64,000 nt of DNA from Euryodendron excelsum (taxonomy: Eukaryota; Streptophyta; Magnoliopsida; Ericales; Pentaphylacaceae), in NCBI GenBank assembly GCA_033060915.1, contig CM065388.1, forward strand, positions 32,100,501-32,164,500, read 5' to 3'. Position numbers and translations under genes: made by a program. This document shows, in pieces, positions 12,776 through 25,142 of this stretch (its first letter is position 1; every line of letters starts with the position of its first letter). The notes under the pieces are model-generated. The model made no database searches, had not been told where the DNA came from, and saw only the letters and a program-made list of their open reading frames with translations.

Positions 12776-14458
12776 GTGGACCCTTGTTTACATTTTAATT
12801 TATGTTCATAAACTGCCATGTATGAAATGTATGATAGGATGAATGAGAGTTGTTGGGCTCTTTCCTCCAATTTTTAAAATCACACACACACTTACATATG
12901 CATTTTCATGGAATATTGACCCTGGTTACTACCTTCTAGTTAGAAGGGGGAACATTACATTGATTGTTAGTGGTAGGCAGATGTGTCCCCTAACCAACAA
13001 TCTTTAGATAATTCCCTCGCTCAGATCACCAACCTATAATGGCACCACCTCGGGGAGTGGGCCTAGGTTTGAAGATGATAGCCAAGCTTTTTAAGAAGCA
13101 TTAGTAGCCCTTAACATCATGTTCATATAGCACCCACGCATAGCGTAACCTCTGCCTAATTTGAGGCATGTGTTTTTCAAAAACCAAGGAGGAAAGAGCA
13201 ACTGCCTTTTAATTTCCTTACTCCTGTTGTTATTATGCTTACATATATGAATGCCTTGTTATCAATATCTTGTCATTCATGCTATTAAACTGCTCATGCA
13301 TATGTAATCATCCAAAGGTAAGAGTTCCAAAGTAAACTCAAACCACTTGTACTCCATACATATGATCAACCTCCAAGAGAATGGCCCATGAGCCAATCTC
13401 AAATTATAAGTCTACCCCAATTCCTAAGGGTTTCAAACTCTAAGGGTCATGGCATGCATCCAAGAATCATTTCATAAGAGGGGCCCCAATCCCTCCCGCT
13501 CATGGAGATAAGGTTGCCACAAGACAAGGGGTAAAATCCCATGACAAGGTTGCTCAATGACCTCCAGACATCAAAAAGGCAGAACCGAAGGCTCAAGAGT
13601 AGTTTAGGTTTTCCCTTGTAATAGTAGATAGGTGGAAAGTCTAATGGAAAATATTCCCTCTCCTATTTCTATCTATTTTCAATTCCATGTACTAGAAAAA
13701 TCAAATGCAATAAAATCATCAATTTACTTCCCTTTTAATGAACGGATGTATAAATGAATATATTTTACAAGCATAAGTATGGTATTGCAAATAAGGGCAA
13801 CCTCTTATCTCCAAAAGTGAGCAAACACAGCATGCTTAGTACCCCTTTCAAAGCAGGGCACCCATAGGGCATGCATTGTATACAAACTTTCAAACCAAGG
13901 CACTAACTTCTCATTTGTTTCGTGTCATCTGTCCTCCCCCTCATATCTCAAGTACCAAGAAAACCAAAGACGAAGCAAGGACAAAAAAGGGGGTTTCCTA
14001 AACTGCTTATCTATTATCATTATGCTATGCAAATATTCACTACTATCATGCTCATGCATCAATATTCATTCTAAAGACACGATTTCCAAGAAACTTAAGT
14101 CAGTGCATTTTCATTAGCTGTAGAGAGAAAGGAACAATCCGATCTCATATTAATCGAACCTACCAAAGCTCCTAAGGGTTTCCACACCCTAGGTATTCAT
14201 GGCATGCATAGAATCATATCTCAAGAGAGGCCCAAATCTCTCTCCGTCCATGTAGATGGGATTGCCCAAACAAAGAAGCATCGACCGGCCCATGCCAAAA
14301 ACGTATTGTATTACATATAGGGGCAACACCCCACCTCCAAAATGGACTCAGCAACATGCCTAGATTCCTGCAAAGAAGGGACCTCCATAGGACATGCATT
14401 GCATAAGGTCTTTAACTCCACATGCTAATTCCATTTGCTTTTCTTTTTCTTTTTCTAG
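12776..14458 (+). other. Conserved non-coding leader of E1
   Basis: Blocks near 12840-13180 (GGGAGTTGTTGGGC, GAAGGGGGAAC and a CACCTCGGGGAGTG block) and 13300-14458 align in order with 32690-33889 and 61390-62570. The segment ends in a pyrimidine tract and AG at 14457-14458, like the site 89 bp before the gag start in E3 and E4. Here no gag follows. Confidence 0.6.
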
Positions 14459-17329
14459 GCCCAAGAGCACAGCCAAAGCTATGTAATCTCTCTATAGTCC
14501 CACCCAGTCCATAACACTTACAAGGATGAGCCCATTGAAAGCAGAAGGGATTGACCGCCCATCAATAAAGTGTTACCTCTAAAGCAGCAACCTGCACACC
14601 ATGTCATAACAATCGCCATCCATGCATCAACATGACAAAACCCTCTAGTCACCTGACAGTTAGGAAATTAGTCACCAATTACCTCAGTAGCAGAAGATAC
14701 CAACCTGAGAAGGGACTACGGGCATAGATACGGGGTGGTACTCTTGAAAGAAAAAATTAAAAAGGGGTGCCATTCTGCCTGATAATCGACTGAAAATCCA
14801 TACCTCATCTTCTACTGACTCACTCTCCTTAAGGTCTCGCCATCTAGCAGCATCAGACAAGAAGTAGGTGGACTAGACCATCCATCAAATTCCTAGACCC
14901 TGAAGGTCTTGGTAAAGCCTACGGTAGAAACTCTTTATTTTAGCTTGTTGAAGTGCCATGTAAATATCAACTGTATAACATGCTAATCTAAAATAAAGGG
15001 CTTATGATCATGAAATGCTTTTTTTGCCATGCTAAAATCTTTTTTCTAGAAAAATGAAACTTGAAGGGTATCCCAAAGGCTAGCATCTTTTGACCCTAAA
15101 GACTCCCCAGAGGTCCATTATAGATTGTCACAGATAGCACCAGTAACCCAAAACAACACATGATAGCAAATATTAAAAATCAATTACAATAGCTTAGTAT
15201 CTAACCATCTATAAACAATGGAGGCCATAAAGTCAGCAGAATACAAATGTTAAGAAGATCACAAAGGTTGGCACAAGCAGCTACCCTTTTATAAAGTCCC
15301 AGTCAGAGTCTTAACTAGGGCAACACCATCGTCATTAATCTACTGCAGTAAGGCAGTTTAGCTTGGTTAAAGAAGGAACCCCCTCTCTCCAAATCCTTAG
15401 GGAAACTCAAACCACCGAAGGGGTATGAGCAGCCTTGCCACCTAGAGAACAACATGCCATCTACTATGCTTAGTACAATCAAAGATGCATCTCCAGATCC
15501 TTTAGTAGAAAAATCAAATCTCGACAAGCGATTTCATCATCAAAAAGACATCTCCGGCCTGGCAGAAAGCTAGAAGCAAAGTTCACTGCCAACAATGAAG
15601 ACTCAAAGTCATTGATCCAGACAGAGACGGATAAGGAAGTTTTCCTAGCACCCATTAACTTAGATTAGGAAAAACACTACTATGTGTAATCGGAAACTCA
15701 GATAGAGCAATGGTAGCAATGATTGGAATGAAGAGAGGCCCTCAATTCCTCTTCCATACAGTTAAATAGAACCCTTGCAAAACCACCCTAGGCCTGTCAC
15801 ATTTCCATCATATAACCAGCCCGGTGATCACCACCCACAGTGGGTCGAAAACAAAAGCATAGGGTCAAAAAAAAAAAAAAAACAGGGTAGCATTATATGT
15901 AAAAAAAAAAAAAAGGAAAAAAGAAAAGGAATGGCTCTAGCAATGTCGTTTTTCGCCAGGTAAGTGGTAGAAAACAAATAGGAAGAGTTTGGCAACTTTT
16001 TGCCAGATAAGTGGGAGAAAATGAATAAGGGAAATTTAGCAATGCCAAGGTCAAAGTTATCAAATAAATGACCTTAGCATCAATCATAAAAGCAAAGGGT
16101 AGCAAAAGGGATGAAACTGTTAAGAGTGATTACGGGAATCAAACCCGAGTAGAATGATAGGTTTGAGCCTTCTATCTTCTTCTTTCAAAAACTCGACTCC
16201 TAGTTCACGTTACAGTAAAAAAAAAAAAGACCTTTCGAATTCGTCATTGTTGTCATTACTCTTCAAAGTAAGATGATTACATTGGAAAGTGCACTATCTA
16301 GCAGAAGAAGTTCTAAGAAGACAACTTCTATCCCAATTCAGCAAGTGTTTCATTGCACCCCTATCAAAAGCAATATCAACAGTCTTCAACCAAAGTAACA
16401 ACTTTAGTCAATAATAGGCAAGGAGCCGTCTTCATCGGCATAAATGAGAGAAGCCACAAGAAAAGGCATGGCCTGAGGACATAGTGAAAACCCTCTGGGG
16501 CGCTATGGGTAAAAGAGTAGGGTTATGGCAAGATACAAAACTATCGACGCAGTGAAAATCCAAAAACGGGCGCTGACGTGCAACAATGGTAGAGCTGGCA
16601 TCTGTGAAAACCCGTAAGGGCATAGGTGGCAAAAATGGCTTAAATGAGAGAAAAAATAAAAAAAATAAAAAAAAAAAAAATAAAAAAGAGAAAAAAAAAA
16701 GAAGAAAAAGGATCAATTCTCCTGATCACCAATCTAAGACAGCCTCAATGAAGTAGCAAAGTCTCACACCTCAACAAATGGGTCAAGGGGTGCCAACTTA
16801 TGGAGAACTTGCAATGGTAACAGATTTCTAAACTCAAAATGGTAAGATGATAAGTATGAATTTCATAAGTCTTTTATTAAAATTACTCTGTTATATCTTG
16901 ATATTTGCTAATGAGATACTGAGATAGGTACAAGTTCAAAGGCCATCTCCTTAAGCTTTCTCAAGTCTGAAAGTGTCCTCAAGCCTAGCATCATGGTGTC
17001 TCAGCCTGACAAAGTTCAATATCTAGGCATCTAGAACATTCAACTATCCAGAGCATCTAGCTATCCAGAACATCCCGCTATCTATAAGCGTCCAGCTATC
17101 CAAAGTACAACCCAACTAGGCCAGGTCAAAAACCCAAAGTCTCCAGCACAAGTTCTAGATAAGATCCTAAACTATCTGTAGCTCTCCTAGATAAGATATT
17201 AAACTATATATGTTGCTTATAGACTGCTCCGCAGCCAACTGAGTCGATTTTAGCAGCCTAAGCCATAATTCTGCCTTCCGTGGCCGACAAGAAATAGAGA
17301 ATGGGGCAATAACCCACCCTCAACATCCC
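14459..17329 (+). other. E1 interior without coding capacity
   Basis: No open frame resembles gag or another retrotransposon protein. Part of it (about 15720-15860) matches the region after gag in E3 (36620-36760). It contains A-rich runs at 15867-15914, 16219-16230 and 16650-16700. Nothing else is recognised. Confidence 0.6.
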
Positions 17330-17590
17330 TAATCTACCTTGGACTTCCCCAGAGGAGTATCATTCTGCCAGACAAAGTGTCGATTCAAGAAGGCATTAAC
17401 CTTGGACTTCCCCGAAGGAGTATCATTTTGCTAGACAGAGTGTCAGTTTAAGAAGACATCAACCTTGGACTTTCCCAGAGAAGTATCATTCCGCCAGATG
17501 GAGTGACTATCCAAGAAGTTTTTAGACATCGACCGTGGACCTTCCTAGCGGAGTATCATTTCGCTAGACGGAGTGTCGGTTTGGGTTAAC
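17330..17590. repeat. Tandem repeat, about 70 bp x 4, in E1 interior
   Basis: Four units beginning with a variant of CCTTGGACTTCCCC and holding GAGTATCATT and AGACNGAGTGTC. Complementary copies lie in E2 at 54101-54195 and, corrupted, at 27630-27740. The block lies where E3 carries its PMD coding exon. Confidence 0.75.
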
Positions 17591-18494
17591 TTTTCTATAC
17601 ATTTTGTCTTCAAAAAGTTCAAGTGTTAGTCAAAACAAATTTCCTAAATGTTTTGCCTTAAGAAAAAAAAAAGCCCCGAGTTTCTCAAGGTCTTCTCTAC
17701 CAAAAAAGCCTTATTTTCAAAGGTTTTTAAACTTTTTCCTTCAAAAAGTCTTATTCACAATCAATTTTCAAAGGTTTATTTTTTAAATCCACCCTCAAAA
17801 GTTTTATATCTTTTTCCTTTAAAAAGATTTTTTCTCAAAAATTTTCTAACTCTCCTCTAATTTTGAAACATTTTGGCAAAATCTCATTTATAAATGGTCC
17901 CTACAACACCCTAGACTTGATAGCGAAATACAAACCATGCCCCCACGACATCATAATCACATAGCACTATCACAAATAAAACAATCTGTGCACATTCTCA
18001 ACATTTTTGAACTTTCAAACATAAGTTTTATTTTTCAAAAATTCAAGGGTGTTCAAAATTATCGCAAATTCTTTAAAAAATACTTTAAATATTTTCATAT
18101 TTTTCTGAATATCAAACTCAAACAATTCCATCAATTTCTCAATTTTTCTTATTTTCAAGCATTTTTTATTTTTTGAAAAATAAAAAATTCAAGAAGTTTT
18201 TAGAAAATTTCAAAACTTCATACAATCGTTCAACACATTTTTCTAAGGAACATGGTGTAAAAATCTAACTAAGAAACCTAATACCCAGAGCTACATGAGC
18301 AAATCCTAAATTCCTGCAGAAATCCTCTTTATATAAGCACGCAAAACTACTCGAACTCAATAAAATGACCATCAAAACGCAAGAAATAATGTCACCAAAG
18401 TGTTCATAGCACATCAAAACATCAATTTTGACTATTTACACAACTCAAACAAAGTTCTATACATCAAATCCAACGCAAAATAAAAAAAGAACTC

Positions 18495-18690
18495 ACCTCT
18501 TAGAGTTCTCCGATGAAATCTTTCTCTCCGGCAACAATTGTGACGACGATGACTACTTCTCGCAACTCTCTAGTATCCCTTAAACTTACTCCTTCAATGC
18601 TCAAGAGTCTCTCCATGCAAAAAACTCAAAAAAGGCTCTCAAAATCTTGAAAACTCAAACAGATCTGCAAGAGGGTTTTCTGGTTTTTAA
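18495..18690 (-). other. Retained first exon and donor of the antisense transcript in E1
   Basis: On the minus strand GAACTCTAAGAG|GTGAGT gives a strong plant splice donor (GT at 18496-18495). The sequence before it matches the presumed untranslated exon of the antisense PMD gene of E3 (40693 and upstream), and the sequence after it (18490 down to about 17600) matches E3 intron 1. The coding exon is missing. A non-coding antisense RNA is possible but unproven. Confidence 0.5.
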
Positions 18691-18699
18691 TTTTAGGCA

Positions 18700-18750
18700 T
18701 GGTGCCACCAGCAGTGGCTCCAAGGTTCTTTTAAAGTAGTAGTGGCGCCA
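18700..18750. promoter_or_regulatory. Palindrome pair near the 3' end of E1 interior
   Basis: A 23-bp dyad at 18700-18722 (arms TGGTGCCAC / GTGGCTCCA) and a second GTGGCGCCA half ending at 18750. The right ends are 28 bp apart, the same as at 40895-40945 in E3. Confidence 0.6.
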
Positions 18751-18929
18751 CAAGAAAAATTCTGGCCAACTTCACCCTTTTACTGCCAAAATTTAATTTC
18801 AAATGCCCCCTTGAGCCAATTTGCCAATTTCAAGCTCCAGTCTTCAAAAATCTTCACATTCTATCCCTCCGATCGCTCGCAGTCAACATGGGACCTTTAT
18901 TTTATCGTTTTCTACCTTCAACAAGCACA

Positions 18930-18950
18930 GACAAAAAAAAGTGGGGTACT
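18930..18950 (+). other. Polypurine tract of E1
   Basis: The purine-rich sequence ACAAAAAAAAGTGGGG lies directly before the 3' LTR start TGTAAG at 18951, the expected plus-strand primer. Matches 41129-41145 in E3. Confidence 0.7.
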
Positions 18951-21292
18951 TGTAAGTCTCCCATTTTTGCCCGCCCAGCAATCTCTAGCCCAACCAGGCT
19001 CACATTCAACTGACACAAACACATTCAAGTCTAAACTAGTTTTCCAGACTCAATCCAGCCAATCAATCACTTTGCAGGCTCACTAGGCCCAATAGAGGCA
19101 AAATGACCAATATACCCTTCAAAGTATTGCTCGGTCCAATTCCAGTTGGCATGTCTTCCTAAAGACGGTTAGTTCCTATTTCAACCTCAATTCTAATTCT
19201 AATTCTAATTCCATTCCAAGTCAATCAAACTCAATCCGACACGTCTTTTGAGAAAGTTGATCCCTTATACGGTAAGTTCAGCCAACTTGGCACATTTACC
19301 AAGAAAGCATAAAATCCCTCGAAACGATAAATCCCTTCAAACTTGTCAAGCAGGAGAGAACCCAAGTCCCCAAGATGGTAGAGCAGTTCACTTTTGGCGC
19401 CTACTAGCCCGCTGATGTAAAATGTTCGTTATTCGGTATGTCGATCTGAAAAGTACTAAGGCCTCGAGACGATAAGACCATTCAGCAGCTTCTTGAGATT
19501 AGACGGCCTTTGGAATAAACAACAAATTGTCAGAGTGAAAGAAACACTTATGAACATTGGAACCATCAAAGTGGCAAAAACACTCACAAATAGGTTGACA
19601 TGGGCATTGCCAACAAAACCCCTATGTCACAAGACCAAATAAGCCTCTTGGCCGTGACACGTTTACCAAATGATAGGATACCTTTGGAAACCAACTTGTC
19701 ACACACCATCAGAGTGATGAAAACACTCAAAACTTAGGTCAACACTAGTGTCTTCTAGCCCACTCTGGTAAAAAATAACCAAACAACCCCTTGGGCCCTT
19801 TTGGCTCGCTCCTTGAGAAAGTACTAAAGTTCTCAGAGTGGTAATTCCAACCTTCCAAGATTGTCCTAAAGACAATCTAGTACGTTAAAGTGTCTTCCAT
19901 TCGTTTCTAGATCGATTCTGAGAGTATTCGGTTAAAATGACCATTTTGTCCCTAGGCATCCGATCGCCTCTAGGAACCACACCGACTCTAGGTATCAAAT
20001 CCGTCACTTCCCGAGAATGCTTCTTATAGTATTTCCAACCTTCTAGCACCTTTCTGGACCATTCTGAGTCTATTCTGGTAAGCCCGATGTAAAATGACTG
20101 TTTTGCCCCTAGTGGGTCGGTTGCCTTTTCCAACCACACCAGTAGTGGGTATCAAACCAGCAACCCCCCAGAACCTTCTCGATAATGTTTCTAACCTTCA
20201 ACCATTCTCATGGGCCACTCCGAGTCCAGTCCGGTGTTTCTCTAATTTAGATGACCGTTTTGCCTATAGTAGGCTAGTCACCCTTTTTAACTATTCCGAC
20301 AATGGTTCTTAAGCCATTTACCTTCGGGATACTCTTCTAGAGGTTCCCATCCATTCCTGGCCTTTTGGATTATTCCTTGACTTTCTAGAGTTACTTCTAG
20401 ATACAGGCCACCCCCTGCATATTTTGGGTCCCCTTACATTAGTTCCTGTTCGGTTTGCCTATAAACATAGGCCACCTCTTGCATATTCTGTGCCTACAAA
20501 ACTCAGTCTAGAAATGTTGCCTAAAGAAAAACATACCTCAAAACCCTAGTTTTCTCAAGTCTCCTACAAACCTTAACCTCCCAAGATTCCATACACACAA
20601 ACCCTAGCTTCTATACACTCCATACATGCAAATACAAGCCTCTAAGCATCCATTAAAGATCAAGTGTTACGTGTTCAAAGATCTTAAAGGGAAGCAAACA
20701 AAGCAATAAAAGTAAACAAAAGACGAGCTAGGTTTTCAGTTTAGTTTAAGCAATTCCCCTCTTTCTCTTCTCTTTCCTAACCCACTTGGGTTCTCTTCTA
20801 TTTTAATCCCCATCTTTTACCTCCTCGTCTTGCATCCTTAAAGCAAGAGACATCCCAGTTCATGCTTAGGAAGACTTGTTGAAGGTCACCGTGCTGAGGG
20901 CTTTCTTCAAGTTCGACCTAAGATGGCATGGGTTTAGCTCCCCTTGATTATATGGTGAAGCCTAACATTGTATGTTCACGATCCTATTACATTGTAATTG
21001 TCATGTCCAAGCATTGCATTCAAAGTTGTATTCAATATTATATCGAAAGTTGTTTTCAAACTCGCATCAAAGTTCTCTTTTAAAACTTACATTCAAAACC
21101 TCCTTTTTCTAAACTTGTTTTCAAAATTACAATCCTATGATGACTCTAGCCACTCCATTATTAGGGTTGCATTAGGAAAGTGTAACTTTCAATATGACCA
21201 TCAAGGTTTAAATTTGGGTTCAAACCCTAAGTTGTTTTCAAAACCACACTCCTATGATGATTCTAGCCATTCCATGGTTAGGGTTGTTTTAG
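18951..21292 (+). repeat. 3' LTR of E1 (5' part)
   Basis: Starts TGTAAGTCTCCC and keeps the U3 units and leader (about 20460-20980). It is cut in the G-poor tract at 21292 by E2. The remainder is not found in the window, as expected if E2's far end lies to the right of it. Confidence 0.8.
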
Positions 21293-24163
21293 TGTCACAC
21301 CCCGATTTTTGGCACTCGAAAAAACACACACGTGGAAAAAACACGATACTCTCTCATTAGAACTCATTCTCCTAAAAGGACAAGGGCAACTAGGTTTGAA
21401 TTTGAAATTGATTTGATTAACAACTTTTGAAAAAAAAGTTTGGAGTCACCACCTAACTTGATTAAAGCAAGTTAGGTCATCTAAAACTAAGTGCAATCCG
21501 AAGATTAAACTTAGAGTTTTTTAAAAGGTTTTGAAAACTTCCTCAAGAGAGAGTTTTTAAGAAAATAGGTTGCTTGGCAACCTTTGGAATGATTTAAGCC
21601 CATTTTGAAAATAGCTCCATTTTGGTCTTTGAAAACAGTGATTCTAAGTTTAGAGGTTGGTTACGTATAGGGAAGATGCACTAGGTTATCATCCTATCCC
21701 GCCCTTGCGGTACCTACATGTCTATTCATCCTAGATTCACTCATTTAGAATCTTTGATTGACAAATGTTCAATACTATCCATTTTGTATAGAATTACATG
21801 ATACATGAAATGTAAGTGCAAGAAAATATTTGATTTAAAAAATAGAATTGAAAGAAGGATTTGATTTTAAAAATAGATTTGAAAGGAAGATTTGAAGTTT
21901 GAAAGAAGGTTTTAGAAATTGAAAATTGGAAATAGATTATGGAATTGGAGGTTTAAAAAAGATTACGGAATTGGAATTTTGAAAAAAAGGTTTTGGAAAT
22001 GAGAACTTGAAAAAGGTTATGGAATTAGAAATTTGAAAAAGATTATGACCACATCCATGAGAATTGCCTATGTATCCCTTTGTTGGGAATCAGGTCAGTC
22101 GTAGTTTGGACAAGAGTCCGATTGAAAATAAACACTTTAAGGTTTCTGAAAAGTTTTATTTGAAAAGGTTTGATTCGAAAAGAGTTTGATTTAAACTTTG
22201 AATAGAAGAATTGAAATTGAGGTTTCATTCGAAATTGAACTTAGACTTAGAATTGGACTTGAAAAGGGTTTGAACTTTGAAAGAGAACTTGGACTTGATT
22301 TTGGAAAGAATAAGTTGAGTTTGGAAAATATTTTGGCTTAGATTGAAGTTAGAAAACCATCTTAGTTTATAAAGAAGTTTTAGAATAGAGTTGGAGCTTC
22401 CAAACTTAGGATTAGGGTTGAACTAGGGTTTAGGTAACCTAAGATTGGAGCATGGACCTAAAACAAGAAGGTTTGATTTAGACTTGAAAAGTTGGATTAA
22501 GAAAAACTTAGAGTTAAGAAAGATGTGGTTCGAGAAAGGTTTGAAAAGGATTTGATTTGAATATTTGATTTGAAAGAATTTAGAATGTTAGGGTTTAGGA
22601 AAGATTGGATTTTGGAAAGCTTTGAATTAGAAAAGTTTCAAAATAGGAAAGTTCCATTTTAGGAAGGTGCTAAATTAAGAAAGTTTCCATTTTAGGAAAG
22701 TATCAAATTAGGAAAGTGTTTTATTTTAGGAAAGATTTGAATTAAGAAAGATTTGATTCTTATTTCCTAATGTTGAAGATTATATTTTATTTTCAAAAAT
22801 AGATGATTTGATTTGGTTTCTAAAATTGGAGGATTAGATCTAGTTTCCTAAATTGGAAGATTGGATTTTATATGGAATTGGAAATGTTTGATTTTGAAAA
22901 TCTTAGATTTGAAATCTATGATTTGGTGAAAAAAGAGGTTTAAAAAATATATAATTTGATGTTGAAAATAGTTTTTGAAAACCTGTGGTTTGAGGCAAAA
23001 TAGGATGTCGTAATTTTATAAAAGAGAACTAGGGTTTCCTAACCATGGATTCTAGGGTTTTGACTTGGACTCCAAGAAAAAGAGTTTTTTGGAATGGAGA
23101 TCTTTGAAAAAGAGTTGTTAGAAAGTAGACTTTTGGAAGAATTTTTAGGAAAGAAATTTTGAAAACAATTTGGAAAGAGGTTTGGATACGGACTTATGAA
23201 GATCTTTTGAATACTTCACTTTCCTAAAACGATTCTAACTATGAAAAAGATTAGAACCATTCTAGGATTGTAATTTTGAAAACACATGAATTTGAAATAT
23301 GGACCAGTATGATCACATTGAATATCACATTTTTCTAAAACAACCCTAACCATAGAATGGCTAGAATAATCTTAAAATTTTGGTTTTTGACAAAAGCAAT
23401 TAGGGTTTACACCCAAAATATGGACCTTGATTGTCACAATGAATATAACACTTTCCTAAAGCAACCCTAACTATGGAATGGCTAGAATCACTTTAGGAGT
23501 GTGATTTTGAAAACTAGTTTTCAAAATAAGATTTCGAATGCAAGTTTTGAAATAAAGTTTTGATGCAAGTTTGAAGACAACTTTGAAAATAATTTTTAAT
23601 GGATGCATGAATATGAGATGCACAATGCAAGAGGGTTGTGAACACACAAGGCTAGGCTTCACCACATAATCAAGGGGGCCTAACCTACACCATCAAGGGT
23701 CGAATTTGAAGAAAGGCCCCAATACAGTAACTTTCAACAATTCTTCCTAGGCATGAATCAGGAAGTCCATTATTTCAAGCATGTAAGAAAGGGAGATAGA
23801 AGATGGGGGATTAAAATTGAAGAAAACCCAAGTGGGCTAGAAGGGAGAAGAGAGGGGGGAATTACATAAAAATAAATCGAAAGCCTACCTAGTCTTCTTC
23901 TTGCTTTTATTGTTTTATTTGCTTTGCTTTACTTGGACTTTCAGAACCTTGAAGTTGCAGCCCATTGAGTCTTCAATGGAGGCCTTAGAGACTTGAGTTT
24001 GAGTTTAGAGAGTGTATAGATGTTAAGGTTTAAGTGTATGGAGGCTAGGGCTTGAAGATGCTAGAGAGGGCTAGGGTTTGGAGGGACCTCGAGCTCTAAA
24101 TTTCAATCGACAATGTTTTTGGACTGAGTTTGTGGACCCTTTTCACGTAGGAGGGAGGGTCTG

Positions 24164-24171
24164 TATTTATA
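24164..24171 (-). promoter_or_regulatory. TATA box of E2 LTR
   Basis: TATAAATA on the minus strand at the usual LTR place. The palindrome array that should follow to the right is replaced by the C run. Confidence 0.65.
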
Positions 24172-24211
24172 GACAAATAAAACAGCATTGGTGCTTGTTG
24201 CAGTGGTGCTA

Positions 24212-25142
<931 letters not shown>

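Larger units (their letters stand above)
8932..21292 (+). mobile_element. Non-coding LTR retrotransposon E1 (3' LTR interrupted)
   Basis: 5' LTR 8932-12509, primer-binding site just after it, a 6.4-kb interior (12510-18950), a purine-rich tract and the start of the 3' LTR at 18951. The 3' LTR is cut at 21292 by the reverse element E2. The interior keeps the conserved leader, an acceptor-like site at 14457-14458, stretches homologous to the E3 interior and the first exon of the antisense gene, but no gag, PMD or pol frame. The two LTRs differ visibly, even in the first 20 bases, so E1 is older than E3. This fits the LARD-type class of large non-coding LTR derivatives, which need proteins from other elements. 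Confidence 0.85.

Noticed and set aside
15867..15914. A-rich runs as a possible poly(A) tail of a LINE or processed gene
   Set aside because: No coding remnant or target duplication next to them; the surrounding sequence aligns with the retrotransposon interior.
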